Origin: Tragulus kanchil
Lineage: Eukaryota > Chordata > Mammalia > Artiodactyla > Tragulidae
Assembly: GCA_022376925.1 (NCBI GenBank)
Contig: JAIOJX010000005.1
Coordinates: 16,086,501-16,150,500, forward strand
Length of the DNA stretch: 64,000 nucleotides
Direction: 5' to 3'
In this document: in pieces, positions 23,833-35,737 of the stretch
Layout: every line of letters starts with the position of its first letter
Position numbering within the stretch: position 1 is the first letter of the stretch
Notes under the pieces: model-generated
The model's database searches: none
The model's input: only the letters and a program-made list of their open reading frames with translations
What the model was told of the DNA's origin: nothing
Made by a program: the position numbers and the translations under genes

Positions 23833-24893
23833 ATCACCTATACTCCATTGTTATGCTCTATTTTTTAGATGTTTGTTTACGTAAATTACAAGGCTTCCTT
23901 TATATTAAACAAATAGGAAAGTTAGTTGGGCAGAATCATGTATGAATGAAGTTATTGTCTTGCTTTATATCTTTTCAAGAATCTGAAGAGGAAAAAGTGG
24001 GACTGTATGGGGGACAGTTTTCAGTGGCTGAATAATTTAATTAAAAGATAATTACATAAGCATGGCTGTGATTGTATATGCGCAGGATAAAACCCAGTCA
24101 ATATGTAGGATAAGTTAAATTGATTGAGAGGAGATGACTGAAACCCTGAGAAGCTGCTGGAGCAACTGAAGGTTGATTAGAATTTTTGTAAACCTTCGCA
24201 TAGATTTTGGCAAACTGGCTGCTATACTTGTAATTATGAGTATGTGGGACAAACATGAAAACATGATGATACACTGATTGTTGGATCTAACTTAAGAACC
24301 CATATAAATATTATGGAGCATAAAGAAATTATCATGCACATAGTCAAATGGAGTATTTCAATTTGGTTATTTCAATTTAGTTTTGATAATGAGTTGGCTG
24401 GGATGGGGTGAGAATGTTGTTCACTAGGTTTAGAATGTGTTAGAAACTTGAATAAAGTAAAACTGCGTGTCCTCTGAGATCTAATCCTTTTACATGGGAT
24501 CCATCTGAATAAATGAGCATCTCTTTTAAATGGGCAATACTGTGTATTCCAGCTGCAGACTAAATGATAGCTTCATTTTGGGCCTCCTGACTGCCACGGA
24601 ACCATCTGGTATGTGCTCACGTGTAGTAGTAGGTGAGACTCCAGCTAACACTAAAGTCATAAGCTCGTATAAGTTGTATCTTACTTACCACTTCATGTCA
24701 CACCTGGGTGTAGAGGCAGAATTACAGCCCAAGTCCAAATCTCTTCCACCCATCTTTAAGCTTAGCCTTTTTCTGATTTTTTACTTACATCAAAGCATCC
24801 ATTTTTAGGGAAATTGTTGGAACGGAAAAAAAAAGAAGCAGTTATATCAGAGGAAATCTAAACTCTGAAGTGGGAAAGATTTTATTTCATTCA
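23833..24893. other. unique non-coding DNA
   Basis: About 1 kb AT-rich single-copy DNA. The open frame near 24530-24808 has no recognisable domain and I do not call it. Confidence 0.5.
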
Positions 24894-25567
24894 CACTTGG
24901 AGGCTTTTCCTCCAATTATTGCTTTGGATCAAGGGGAGAATGGTTTGTGTAGGCTTCTCCCCTATGTGCAACTTTAAGCAATGTTCATATGTTATGTGAA
25001 ATGATTATGCTAAATGTCTGTGAGAACTTGAGTCTTGGTGTGGATATATAACAGGTCTATGGGACCCCAAAGAGAACAACAGTGGGAAGGTAGGAAAGGC
25101 AGGGGACTTTTTAGAAATGAAGAGCTAGTGTGAGATGGGCAAGTAGGGGATTAAATGAGGAGTTGGGTGTTTTGAACAGATTGTGTGTATATTTTCCTCT
25201 TCAAGACCCCTAAGATCACTTCTTCTACACGGCACAGGGAAAAATAATCTCTGACTTCTTTTTAGCTTCTTAACTATGCACTTTCATCTTCACTGTGCGT
25301 TCTCTTATATTTGGCTCATAAAAGAACATTGAGTGAATCTCATCTTTCATTTTTAACAATCCCAATTATTATTTTGACCCCTTCTTTATAATGAGGTAAA
25401 AAAATCACTCTAAGATACTTGTAGTATAGTATAATTTATTGTCTGATGAGAAGTGATTTTCTGTATAATCCCGAAATTGTATAGTCTAAGATATAAATGC
25501 TAAGGCTTTCAGGATTTTTGGTAGCATTGTGTTGGTTGAACTCTAGGCCAGTTGATTTGTTTCTCAG

Positions 25568-25776
25568 GACCAGTATCACAGGTGGCTCAGTGGTAAAGGA
25601 TCTGCCTGCCAAGCAGATGTGGGTTCTTTCTCTGGGTCATGAAGATCCTCTGGAGGAGGAAATGGCAACCCACTCCAGTATTCTTGCCTGGAAAATCCCA
25701 TGGACAAAGGAGCCTGGTGGGCTACTACAGTCCACAGATTGCAGAAAGTTGGACACAACTTTGCGACTGAACAGCA
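25568..25776 (+). mobile_element. Bov-tA SINE
   Basis: Sense element: caggtggctcagtggtaaag head, ctccagtattcttgcctgga body, and a tail at ttgcgactgaacag. The B box is degenerate. Confidence 0.9.
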
Positions 25777-26671
25777 GGAAAGAAAAGGTAGTATAATACT
25801 TAAGTTTAGCACGGTAACTGGACCCTGATTTTGGACCTGACACTGGCCAAGAAAGATACAAAGTAGATCATTATTAAAGCATACTATTAATATTAGTGCT
25901 AGAGTAATGGAAGAGATTGGTACAATGCCTAACACATCATCATTTTTCTTTTTATAAAATATTAGTGCTAGAGTAATGGAAGATGTACATGCTTTTTTCA
26001 TCACTTGGAGGCTTTTCCAATTATTGCTTTGGATCAAGGGGAGAATGGTTTGTGTAGGCTTCTCCCCTATGTGCAACTTTAAGCAATGTTCATATGTTAT
26101 GTGAAATGATTATGCTAAATGTCTGTGAGAACTTGAGTCTTGGTGTGGATATATAACAGGTCTATGGGACCCCAAAGAGAACAACAGTGGGAAGGTAGGA
26201 AAGGCAGGGGACTTTTTAGAAATGAAGAGCTAGTGTGAGATGGGCAAGTAGGGGATTAAATGAGGAGTTGGGTGTTTTGAACAGATTGTGTGTATATTTT
26301 CCTCTTCAAGACCCCTAAGATCACTTCTTCTACACGGCACAGGGAAAAATAATCTCTGACTTCTTTTAGCTTCTTAACTATGCACTTTCATCTTCACTGT
26401 GCGTTCTCTTATATTTGGCTCATAAAAGAACATTGAGTGAATCTCATCTTTCATTTTTAACAATCCCAATTATTATTTTGACCCCTTCTTTATAATGAGG
26501 TAAAAAAATCACTCTAAGATACTTGTAGTATAGTATAATTTATTGTCTGATGAGAAGTGATTTTCTGTATAATCCCGAAATTGTATAGTCTAAGATATAA
26601 ATGCTAAGGCTTTCAGGATTTTTGGTAGCATTGTGTTGGTTGAACTCTAGGCCAGTTGATTTGTTTCTCAG

Positions 26672-26880
26672 GACCAGTATCACAGGTGGCTCAGTGGTAA
26701 AGGATCTGCCTGCCAAGCAGATGTGGGTTCTTTCTCTGGGTCATGAAGATCCTCTGGAGGAGGAAATGGCAACCCACTCCAGTATTCTTGCCTGGAAAAT
26801 CCCATGGACAAAGGAGCCTGGTGGGCTACTACAGTCCACAGATTGCAGAAAGTTGGACACAACTTTGCGACTGAACAGCA
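26672..26880 (+). mobile_element. Bov-tA SINE, second copy in pair F
   Basis: Copy of 25568-25776, produced by duplication F. Confidence 0.9.
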
Positions 26881-27062
26881 GGAAAGAAAAGGTAGTATAA
26901 TACTTAAGTTTAGCACGGTAACTGGACCCTGATTTTGGACCTGACACTGGCCAAGAAAGATACAAAGTAGATCATTATTAAAGCATACTATTAATATTAG
27001 TGCTAGAGTAATGGAAGAGATTGGTACAATGCCTAACACATCATCATTTTTCTTTTTATAAA

Positions 27063-28912
27063 TCATTCTACAGACAGACAGCATCTTTTAGAAGACTGTT
27101 GAGATGTGTGGCTGTGATGTGAAATGCAGACCAGCTTCATGTAGGGTCTTCCTCTGCTTGGTCTTCCCTGGAGTGCTGGTAGTGCCTATTGAATTAGTCA
27201 CCGGCAATGTAGTCAGTGCTGTTTTGTGACTTTGAGGCCCTTGATTGTGAATTATATTTACAGATTGCAGTTTCTTTCTAAATGGCATCCTTTGTATCTA
27301 AGAAACTGAAGAGGTTTGTAGTCTGTGATAAAATTGTTTTCTTCATGTAATTACACCCCAGACATCATTGCATCTCTCAAGATTTTGGTCATTAGAGCCA
27401 AGCAAAATCCATATGTTTGAGTGATGAGTTTAGATATATTCTATTCCTGAGGTTGATTTTGTCAGGCATCCTTCCCCTGTACTACCCCAACGGAGAAGCC
27501 TACTGACTAACATATAATTTCAAAATAGAAACATCTTGGCTTTTAAAGTAGAAGCTGCTAGTCCATTAACATTGAGCATTTCTTATTGATGACACTCTGT
27601 TATGCCTGATAGGGCATCCAAAAAGATAAGGGGCGGTCTAAGCTGACGGAATCTGCAGGCTTTGGGAAGTCAAGCTCAAATATAGATTTACCAGTTTTGT
27701 AAGATATTTTATGATAAAGTACCAAGTGTATGCTATGTATTAAGCAGCTTTGCTATAAAAGGCATTTGCCTTGGCCGCGGCATTTAGAATGAACTTAATA
27801 TAAAGTGGAACTAAGTGTTTCTACCAGGAGGTTTGAGAGCCCTTCTGTCTATAAACTGGTGTATGAATCATTCTGTCTATGAGCCAGATAACTATGAAAG
27901 ATCATTGAAAGCAAATAGTACTGAAAGTTAGAGTGGTAAAAAGGTTTATGAAAAGGTGGATATTTGAGGCTTCCTCTTGAGGAAGTATTTAGATATTTCC
28001 CCATTTGTGGCATCATTGTATGTGGTCTTATTGAATGATTCATAAACAGTCAAAGAAGTTGGAAAAGAGCTGACAGTTTAACCCTTTGCTACATAAACTT
28101 ATTTTTCTCTACCCTGTAAGAGAATTCTGCCCATCAGGAAACCAGTTCAGACAGGTTTTGCCTACTGATCTGCCCTCAGAAAATACAGCATATAATTTCC
28201 ATGCAAAAAAATGCATCGAAGAGAGAAACAGCAGCTTGCTGACACCCTCATAATGGAGTATGGCCAAGGCAATTGTTGATCTCTTACAGTTTTTTGAAGA
28301 GTTAGCTCAGCAGTTAAGCTCTGAATAGGCCCACCCTTCTGTTATTCAGCCAGCAATCTGCTCCCTTCCAATGAATGGAATAAAAACTGAGAGGCAGAAT
28401 TTCATCTTTGTTCAAATTAGAAATCTGTCTCCTATAAGCTGGGTTCCTTCCTTCTCCATTAAATCTGCTGCTGCCAAGAAGAGAAAAAAAGATCTTGAAT
28501 GTGTAGCATAACGATCATCTCATGAGCTATAAATCACACTTGGCACTTTCTTCTTTGGTCTTTGAGTACTAGGAGAGCCTCAAAGTGAATCCTATGCGCA
28601 AATCCATTATTCTTAGTACTGCTACCTATAATTAACACTGCCCAGTGGAATTTTAAAAATATTTACAAAAAAAGGCAACAGAGTCACAATCACCATTATC
28701 CCCACTAAACTCCTCCTCCTCCATGTTTTCATCAAGAGAGCCGTGTTGTTACTTCAACAGACGCAGTGTTGTGGTGACTTTCGTGATACAAATAAAGCAA
28801 GACTAAAATTCTAATTGTGAAATGTAAAAGGAAAGTAATTGCTCCGTGTTGGTTAATTCCATCTTTGTGTGCTGACAGCAGCTGCGTTTCCCGGCCTTGT
28901 GTATTTTAACAG
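27063..28912. promoter_or_regulatory. repeat-poor, conserved-looking block
   Basis: No SINE or LINE is recognised over almost 1.9 kb, unusual for this window. From about 28060 the sequence is dense in motif-like words: an octamer-like atgcgcaaat near 28595, TEAD-like ggaatg/ggaata near 28375, and ctataattaacac near 28625. I infer a developmental-type regulatory block. No conservation data were available. Confidence 0.35.
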
Positions 28913-28988
28913 ATGGCATTATTTCTTACGGAGTGTTGCAGTAGCGACCGAGGTGACATCGAAGGAAAATTCTGTGACAGCGTGTTAA
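28913..28988 (+). other. candidate small exon (76 bp), weak
   Basis: An acceptor-like tgtattttaacag ends at 28912, ATG follows at once, and a donor gtaaga starts at 28989. The interval is open (MALFLTECCSSDRGDIEGK...) and retains CpGs. The frame also stays open past the donor to 29263. No family is recognised. It sits in the repeat-poor block, so a conserved non-coding element is the likelier reading. Confidence 0.2.
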
Positions 28989-29627
28989 GTAAGATATTAC
29001 TGACAGCCCTGCGGCGCGGCAATGCGGAGCTGCGTGCCGCGGGTCTCTCTTCACCCCTGTGGCCCCCACCACATGGCTTTCATTTGCAGCATGTGGGGCC
29101 AGAACCGAAAGATGAATGGAAAATTATGTTCCTTTTCAAATTCACTTGTTTGCATACCATTAATGGGCTTGGGATGGAGGCCCAAATTTGGCAAAAAGGT
29201 GCATTTATCAATCCGGTATCGTACTGTTGTACCTTTCTGTCAAAGCGAAGGAAACGGAGATGACCTGATGGGCCTGAGTTCTAGGCCGAGGATCTGCTGC
29301 CAGTCACTTTGCTCTGCATTGGTTTCATTTGGGTAAAAAGATGCTGTTGGGCTAGAGAAAGGTCTCTAGGGCCCTTTCTACTCCACCTCTCTGTGATTCT
29401 GAAAGTTCCAAGCATTGTGCTTTCATCTCTCTGAAGACAAAGTGAATAGAATGTTATCTAGATTACTCTATGGGCTACCGAAGTTGATGAGGATAGTGTG
29501 GAGAAAAGACCAATGGGTCTTTCCAGAAGACCTGACCATCGTTCAACCACGACACAGGTCACTGAGCTAATCGCAAGGATGTAGTCAGGGTCTCACAGGG
29601 TTCTGCTACTGAAAGATGATTAATTTA
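28989..29627. other. CpG-retaining unique DNA
   Basis: The stretch 29008-29045 (ctgcggcgcggcaatgcgg) is locally CpG-rich but far too short for a CpG island. No gene is supported. Confidence 0.4.
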
Positions 29628-31907
29628 TTCAACAAATGTAGCCTAAATGCCTGTGCTAGATACTGTGTCAGGTGCTGGGGATTCAGGGGTAGTGAAGCAT
29701 GGTCTTTGTTTTGGAGGAGGTTGTCTGGCAGAGAGACAGATAAGTAGATGGGTAGTTACAGTAGAGCATAACAGGTGTTTTGATGGGCATGAGTATCAGG
29801 TGATATGAAAGTCTATGGTGGGGGGGTTGCATCTCACCCAGGGAGTGGCCCGGAAGGCTTTCAGGAAGAAGTGGATTCTAAATTAAGGCAAATATAGGTA
29901 GAAGACAGAGGGATATATAATAATAATATGACTAGAAGCTTCTTGAACTAAGATTTAGAAGTCACTATGGTTTGGTTCCTTCACTTCTAAATGTAGGGGC
30001 TCACCAGAATCTTGGGTCTTGAGCAAGGAGTGGTCTTACTTAAGTATTCTTGCAAAGATTTATATCCTACTGCATTTCTAAAAGGAATGGTTTAAAGCTT
30101 GAAAAACGATATTTAGGAGAACACTACCATTGACTGTTAGATGCTAAAGATGAGCTTGGACAAGTCCTCTCCATCTTTCCTCTGCAATACTATGTGAGAC
30201 CCTAAAAGTTTTATGGTGTGCTTTGAAAGGAGGTATACGTTGATTGGTCAAGGGAGAAATGAGAGTGGCTTTCTATACAATATGAACCTTTGACTTTCTT
30301 TTATAACCTTCTCTAAGAGTAGGGCTACCAGTTTGTTGCTCAGTGAATGATATATCTGACTCATCCCTCTCCCGGCAGGCTGACTGTCCTCTATACTAAC
30401 GTTTGACATTTTACAGTTTAACTAAAATCACCTTCGAGGCAGCACACCACCTATAGAATGGTGGAATTTCTTCCTGCAATATGATGGCTTCAGTGCTATC
30501 CACAGGGTTATGTGCAAACCTAAAAGGGTTAGTGATACCGTGGTCGAGAATTTGTGCAAAGGGAAGAAGAGAGACCCTGTCTTTGGGACAGAAACTGACT
30601 GACCTTCCTGAGCATAGCGAGGAAAGAATGTCCTTCTACCTTATTTCTCCCTTAAGTCTTTGTTGTTTCATGGGAAAGCAAGAATAACTGACATTTTGGA
30701 CCCACAGTGGCCTCCAAGTTAAACAGCCTGAGAAGGAAATGAACCTCTCCGTATTCACTAATTATTTCAACAAATGTAGTATGCTAGATACTGTGTCAGG
30801 TGCTGGGGATTCAGGTAGTGAAGCAGGGGAGAGTTGTCTGGCAGAGAGACAGATAAGTAGATGGGTAGTTACAGTAGAGCATAACAGGTGTTTTGATGGG
30901 CATGAGTATCAGGTGATATGAAAGTCTATGGTGGGGGGGTTGCATCTCACCCAGGGAGTGGCCCGGAAGGCTTTCAGGAAGAAGTGGATTCTAAATTAAG
31001 GCAAATATAGGTAGAAGACAGAGGGATATATAATAATAATATGACTAGAAGCTTCTTGAACTAAGATTTAGAAGTCACTATGGTTTGGTTCCTTCACTTC
31101 TAAATGTAGGGGCTCACCAGAATCTTGGGTCTTGAGCAAGGAGTGGTCTTACTTAAGTATTCTTGCAAAGATTTATATCCTACTGCATTTCTAAAAGGAA
31201 TGGTTTAAAGCTTGAAAAACGATATTTAGGAGAACACTACCATTGACTGTTAGATGCTAAAGATGAGCTTGGACAAGTCCTCTCCATCTTTCCTCTGCAA
31301 TACTATGTGAGACCCTAAAAGTTTTATGGTGTGCTTTGAAAGGAGGTATACGTTGATTGGTCAAGGGAGAAATGAGAGTGGCTTTCTATACAATATGAAC
31401 CTTTGACTTTCTTTTATAACCTTCTCTAAGAGTAGGGCTACCAGTTTGTTGCTCAGTGAATGATATATCTGACTCATCCCTCTCCCGGCAGGCTGACTGT
31501 CCTCTATACTAACGTTTGACATTTTACAGTTTAACTAAAATCACCTTCGAGGCAGCACACCACCTATAGAATGGTGGAATTTCTTCCTGCAATATGATGG
31601 CTTCAGTGCTATCCACAGGGTTATGTGCAAACCTAAAAGGGTTAGTGAGACCTTTGGCGAGAATGTGTGCAAAAGGGGAAGAAGAGAGACCCTGTCTTTT
31701 GGGACAGAAACTGACTGACCTTCCTGAGCATAGCGAGGGAAAGAATGTCCTTCTACCTTATTTCTCCCTTAAGTCTTTGTTGTTTCATGAAATGGCAAAT
31801 AGTTTGCCATGGTAACCTTTGTCAACCCACCTACTTCTGCACTAGAGTTAACTGCATTTTGGACCCACAGTGGCCTCCAAGTTAAACAGCCATGGAGAAG
31901 GAAATGG
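29628..31907. repeat. tandem duplication G1 (about 1.12 kb)
   Basis: Copy 1 is 29628-30741 and copy 2 is 30766-31907; offset 1138 at the start and 1113 in the body. Both edges are eroded: copy 2 lacks bases near 30779-30835, and copy 1 lacks roughly 55 bp that copy 2 has at 31788-31850. The middle is near-identical. Confidence 0.96.
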
Positions 31908-31996
31908 CAACCTACTCCAGTATTCTTGCCTGGAAAATCCCATGGACAGAGGAGCCTGGTGGGCTACAGTCTATAGGGTTGCAAAGAGTTGGAAAT
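31892..31996 (+). mobile_element. Bov-A fragment
   Basis: Only the Bov-A body is left: gagaaggaaatggcaaccta to ggttgcaaagagttgg, without the tRNA-like head. The copy at 33063-33167 belongs to duplication G2. Confidence 0.85.
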
Positions 31997-32425
31997 AAGG
32001 GAATTTAGATTGTCCCTTCCTAGTACTCAGAAAAGCTAGGCTGTGCTCAGAACCAGCAAGCATAAAGTCAAGGTCCTGAAGCAGCTGAAATAAAAACTTT
32101 GATTAAAAAATAAAATAAAAAAAAATAAAAAAGAGCCAGTGTATGGAAGGGTGGTCTTTGCTTACTGATATTAGAAACCTTTAGTATTTCTACTGTTCAA
32201 ACCTCGAACTCCACACTCCCATATTTGCCTCTCCTCTTGGATATCTTAAAGCCTAGTTGTAAATAATTATCCGTAGAATTGTGAGCAAATAGAATGGTTG
32301 TTGTTTAAGTTCCTACTTTGGTGGTGTTTTATGCAATAATAGATAGCTGAAATGATTTCATATGGAGGCAAGAGAACTGGACCTCATAGTTCTAAAAGAG
32401 ATGTTTTTAATAGTTCTGCTGAAGA

Positions 32426-32682
32426 TATTTTTTTTTTTTTGGCCACTCCTATTGATCTTTCATTTATTTATCTTTGTTCTTTGGCCTGTTTGGGCCTCCC
32501 ATTGCAGTGGCCTCTCTCATGGCAGAGCACCAGCTCTGGGAGCGCATCTAGAGCTCCAGCTTGGTAGTTGGACACATTGGACCAGTCGCTCCATGGCACA
32601 TGGGATCTTCCCACGCCAGGGATCTAACCGGCACCCCTTGCACTGCAAGGCAATGTCCTTATCCACTGGACCACCAGGAACT
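32426..32682 (-). mobile_element. CHR-like SINE, 3'-shortened
   Basis: Antisense element starting at a T12 run instead of an (ATTT)n tail, with B-box derivative gggatctaacc near 32622. Its left target-site repeat is tctgctgaag at 32415-32424. The right-hand match is missing in this copy but present in the next (33857-33866). Confidence 0.85.
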
Positions 32683-33062
32683 TGTCCACTCAAAGATATG
32701 TTTAACTAAAATCACCTTCGAGGCAGCACACCACCTATAGAATGGTGGAATTTCTTCCTGCAATATGATGGCTTCAGTGCTATCCACAGGGTTATGTGCA
32801 AACCTAAAAGGGTTAGTGAGACCTTTGGCGAGAATGTGTGCAAAAGGGGAAGAAGAGAGACCCTGTCTTTTGGGACAGAAACTGACTGACCTTCCTGAGC
32901 ATAGCGAGGGAAAGAATGTCCTTCTACCTTATTTCTCCCTTAAGTCTTTGTTGTTTCATGAAATGGCAAATAGTTTGCCATGGTAACCTTTGTCAACCCA
33001 CCTACTTCTGCACTAGAGTTAACTGCATTTTGGACCCACAGTGGCCTCCAAGTTAAACAGCC

Positions 33063-33167
33063 ATGGAGAAGGAAATGGCAACCTACTCCAGTATTCTTGC
33101 CTGGAAAATCCCATGGACAGAGGAGCCTGGTGGGCTACAGTCTATAGGGTTGCAAAGAGTTGGAAAT
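33063..33167 (+). mobile_element. Bov-A fragment, second copy
   Basis: Copy of 31892-31996 from duplication G2. Confidence 0.85.
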
Positions 33168-33596
33168 AAGGGAATTTAGATTGTCCCTTCCTAGTACTCA
33201 GAAAAGCTAGGCTGTGCTCAGAACCAGCAAGCATAAAGTCAAGGTCCTGAAGCAGCTGAAATAAAAACTTTGATTAAAAAATAAAATAAAAAAAAATAAA
33301 AAAGAGCCAGTGTATGGAAGGGTGGTCTTTGCTTACTGATATTAGAAACCTTTAGTATTTCTACTGTTCAAACCTCGAACTCCACACTCCCATATTTGCC
33401 TCTCCTCTTGGATATCTTAAAGCCTAGTTGTAAATAATTATCCGTAGAATTGTGAGCAAATAGAATGGTTGTTGTTTAAGTTCCTACTTTGGTGGTGTTT
33501 TATGCAATAATAGATAGCTGAAATGATTTCATATGGAGGCAAGAGAACTGGACCTCATAGTTCTAAAAGAGATGTTTTTAATAGTTCTGCTGAAGA

Positions 33597-33855
33597 TATT
33601 TTTTTTTTTTTGGCCACTCCTATTGATCTTTCATTTATTTATCTTTGTTCTTTGGCCTGTTTGGGCCTCCCATTGCAGTGGCCTCTCTCATGGCAGAGCA
33701 CCAGCTCTGGGAGCGCATCTAGAGCTCCAGCTTGGTAGTTGGACACATTGGACCAGTCGCTCCATGGCACATGGGATCTTCCCACGCCAGGGATCTAACC
33801 GGCACCCCTTGCACTGCAAGGCAATGTCCTTATCCACTGGACCACCAGGAAAGCC
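33597..33855 (-). mobile_element. CHR-like SINE, second copy
   Basis: Same insertion as 32426-32682, here with both flanking tctgctgaag repeats intact (left near 33586, right at 33857). Confidence 0.88.
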
Positions 33856-33939
33856 CCTCTGCTGAAGTTTGACTATCAATGCCATGTCCACTCAAAGATA
33901 TGTGACAAGGTGGAAATAATCATGAATACTGACGTAGTT

Positions 33940-34115
33940 GTTATAGTTTATTCAGCACGGTCCCATTTAATCCTTCTGACTATTCCCTGAGCAAAGCCGT
34001 ATGTCATTTTCAGATAGGGAAAATGAGTCTCAAGGGTCACAGAGAAGTCAGTTGTATTCAAATCCTGGTGTACTGCTTCTATAGTAAATAACTCTGGGAC
34101 CAGTCAAGGCAAGAC
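33940..34115 (-). mobile_element. MIR SINE, antisense
   Basis: MIR wording in reverse: cccatttaatccttctgac, cattttcagatagggaaaatg, gtcacagagaagtcag. The copy at 35100-35275 belongs to duplication G3. Confidence 0.7.
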
Positions 34116-34756
34116 TTAAAATAGCTTCCCATTAGAAACCTAACATTTGTTGAACTTGGAGTGACAGAGGAACTAGGTAAGTTTCTTTCAGGACTTCACT
34201 AAAGTGTGTCACCTAGTTTGTGCTTTGGTTGTAATTTGATCAGTTGCTTGAAGGAAGTGGCAGGGGTGAAATGGAATCCTTGTATTCAACTAAGGAAGCA
34301 CAGAACTTCTTCCAGAATCTAGGTAGTCCAGAAATTTGTGTTCCGAATGATTGCCTCAAAATTTGCATCAGAGGTTTATGATGGAGTTATTTCTTTAAAA
34401 AGAAGCCAGTGAAAAACAACATGCTCATCCTCTGACCTTACAAATTAATTATTAAATTTTAACTAAGGTTTCTTAGTTATTTATACTTCCAATGATAGAG
34501 AAAATGATCTCTTTGGATCATGACCAATAATGTGGCATGTACAATTCTACTTTACTTTTAGAATTATGATCAATTTCAGATTAAGATACCTTCTGTATCC
34601 AATTTAACTTTTAGGTTTCTTAGTTATTTGACTTCAAATCTGTAGATGTCCAGGTGGTGTTTTATGCAATAATAGATAGCTGAAATGATTTCATATGGAG
34701 GCAAGAGAACTGGACCTCATAGTTCTAAAAGAGATGTTTAATAGTTCTGCTGAAGA

Positions 34757-35015
34757 TATTTTTTTTTTTTTGGCCACTCCTATTGATCTTTCATTTATTT
34801 ATCTTTGTTCTTTGGCCTGTTTGGGCCTCCCATTGCAGTGGCCTCTCTCATGGCAGAGCACCAGCTCTGGGAGCGCATCTAGAGCTCCAGCTTGGTAGTT
34901 GGACACATTGGACCAGTCGCTCCATGGCACATGGGATCTTCCCACGCCAGGGATCTAACCGGCACCCCTTGCACTGCAAGGCAATGTCCTTATCCACTGG
35001 ACCACCAGGAAAGCC
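34757..35015 (-). mobile_element. CHR-like SINE, third copy
   Basis: Third appearance of the 32426-32682 insertion, produced by duplication G3. Confidence 0.88.
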
Positions 35016-35099
35016 CCTCTGCTGAAGTTTGACTATCAATGCCATGTCCACTCAAAGATATGTGACAAGGTGGAAATAATCATGAATACTGACGTAGTT

Positions 35100-35275
35100 G
35101 TTATAGTTTATTCAGCACGGTCCCATTTAATCCTTCTGACTATTCCCTGAGCAAAGCCGTATGTCATTTTCAGATAGGGAAAATGAGTCTCAAGGGTCAC
35201 AGAGAAGTCAGTTGTATTCAAATCCTGGTGTACTGCTTCTATAGTAAATAACTCTGGGACCAGTCAAGGCAAGAC
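35100..35275 (-). mobile_element. MIR SINE, second copy in pair G3
   Basis: Copy of the MIR at 33940-34115. Confidence 0.7.
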
Positions 35276-35737
35276 TTAAAATAGCTTCCCATTAGAAACC
35301 TAACATTTGTTGAACTTGGAGTGACAGAGGAACTAGGTAAGTTTCTTTCAGGACTTCACTAAAGTGTGTCACCTAGTTTGTGCTTTGGTTGTAATTTGAT
35401 CAGTTGCTTGAAGGAAGTGGCAGGGGTGAAATGGAATCCTTGTATTCAACTAAGGAAGCACAGAACTTCTTCCAGAATCTAGGTAGTCCAGAAATTTGTG
35501 TTCCGAATGATTGCCTCAAAATTTGCATCAGAGGTTTATGATGGAGTTATTTCTTTAAAAAGAAGCCAGTGAAAAACAACATGCTCATCCTCTGACCTTA
35601 CAAATTAATTATTAAATTTTAACTAAGGTTTCTTAGTTATTTATACTTCCAATGATAGAGAAAATGATCTCTTTTGGATCATGACCAATAATGTGGCATG
35701 TACAATTCTACTTTACTTTTTTTAGAATTATGATCAA

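Larger units (their letters stand above)
24894..27062. repeat. tandem duplication F (1.10 kb)
   Basis: Copy 1 is 24894-25958, filler 25959-26001, copy 2 26002-27062; offset 1104 in the body. The filler partly repeats copy 1: atattagtgctagagtaatg occurs at 25890 and again at 25959. Another change is gacttctttttagc against gacttcttttagc, one T lost. Confidence 0.97.
31529..33903. repeat. tandem duplication G2 (1.17-1.2 kb)
   Basis: Copy 1 is 31529-32699 and copy 2 is 32700-33903, offset 1171. It overlaps G1 copy 2, so gtttaactaaaatcacc starts three times (30416 region, 31529, 32700). Copy 1 lacks about 35 bp right after the SINE (32683). Confidence 0.96.

Noticed and set aside
25576..26076. 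166-codon minus-strand open frame, longest in the window
   Set aside because: It runs through a Bov-tA SINE and across the artificial filler at junction F, and its second copy is shorter. It is not a natural frame.
28913..29263. 116-codon open frame as a complete small protein
   Set aside because: The ATG directly follows an acceptor-like AG and the middle has a donor-like gtaaga. No family and no Kozak-supported transcript start, so it is kept only as a weak exon candidate.
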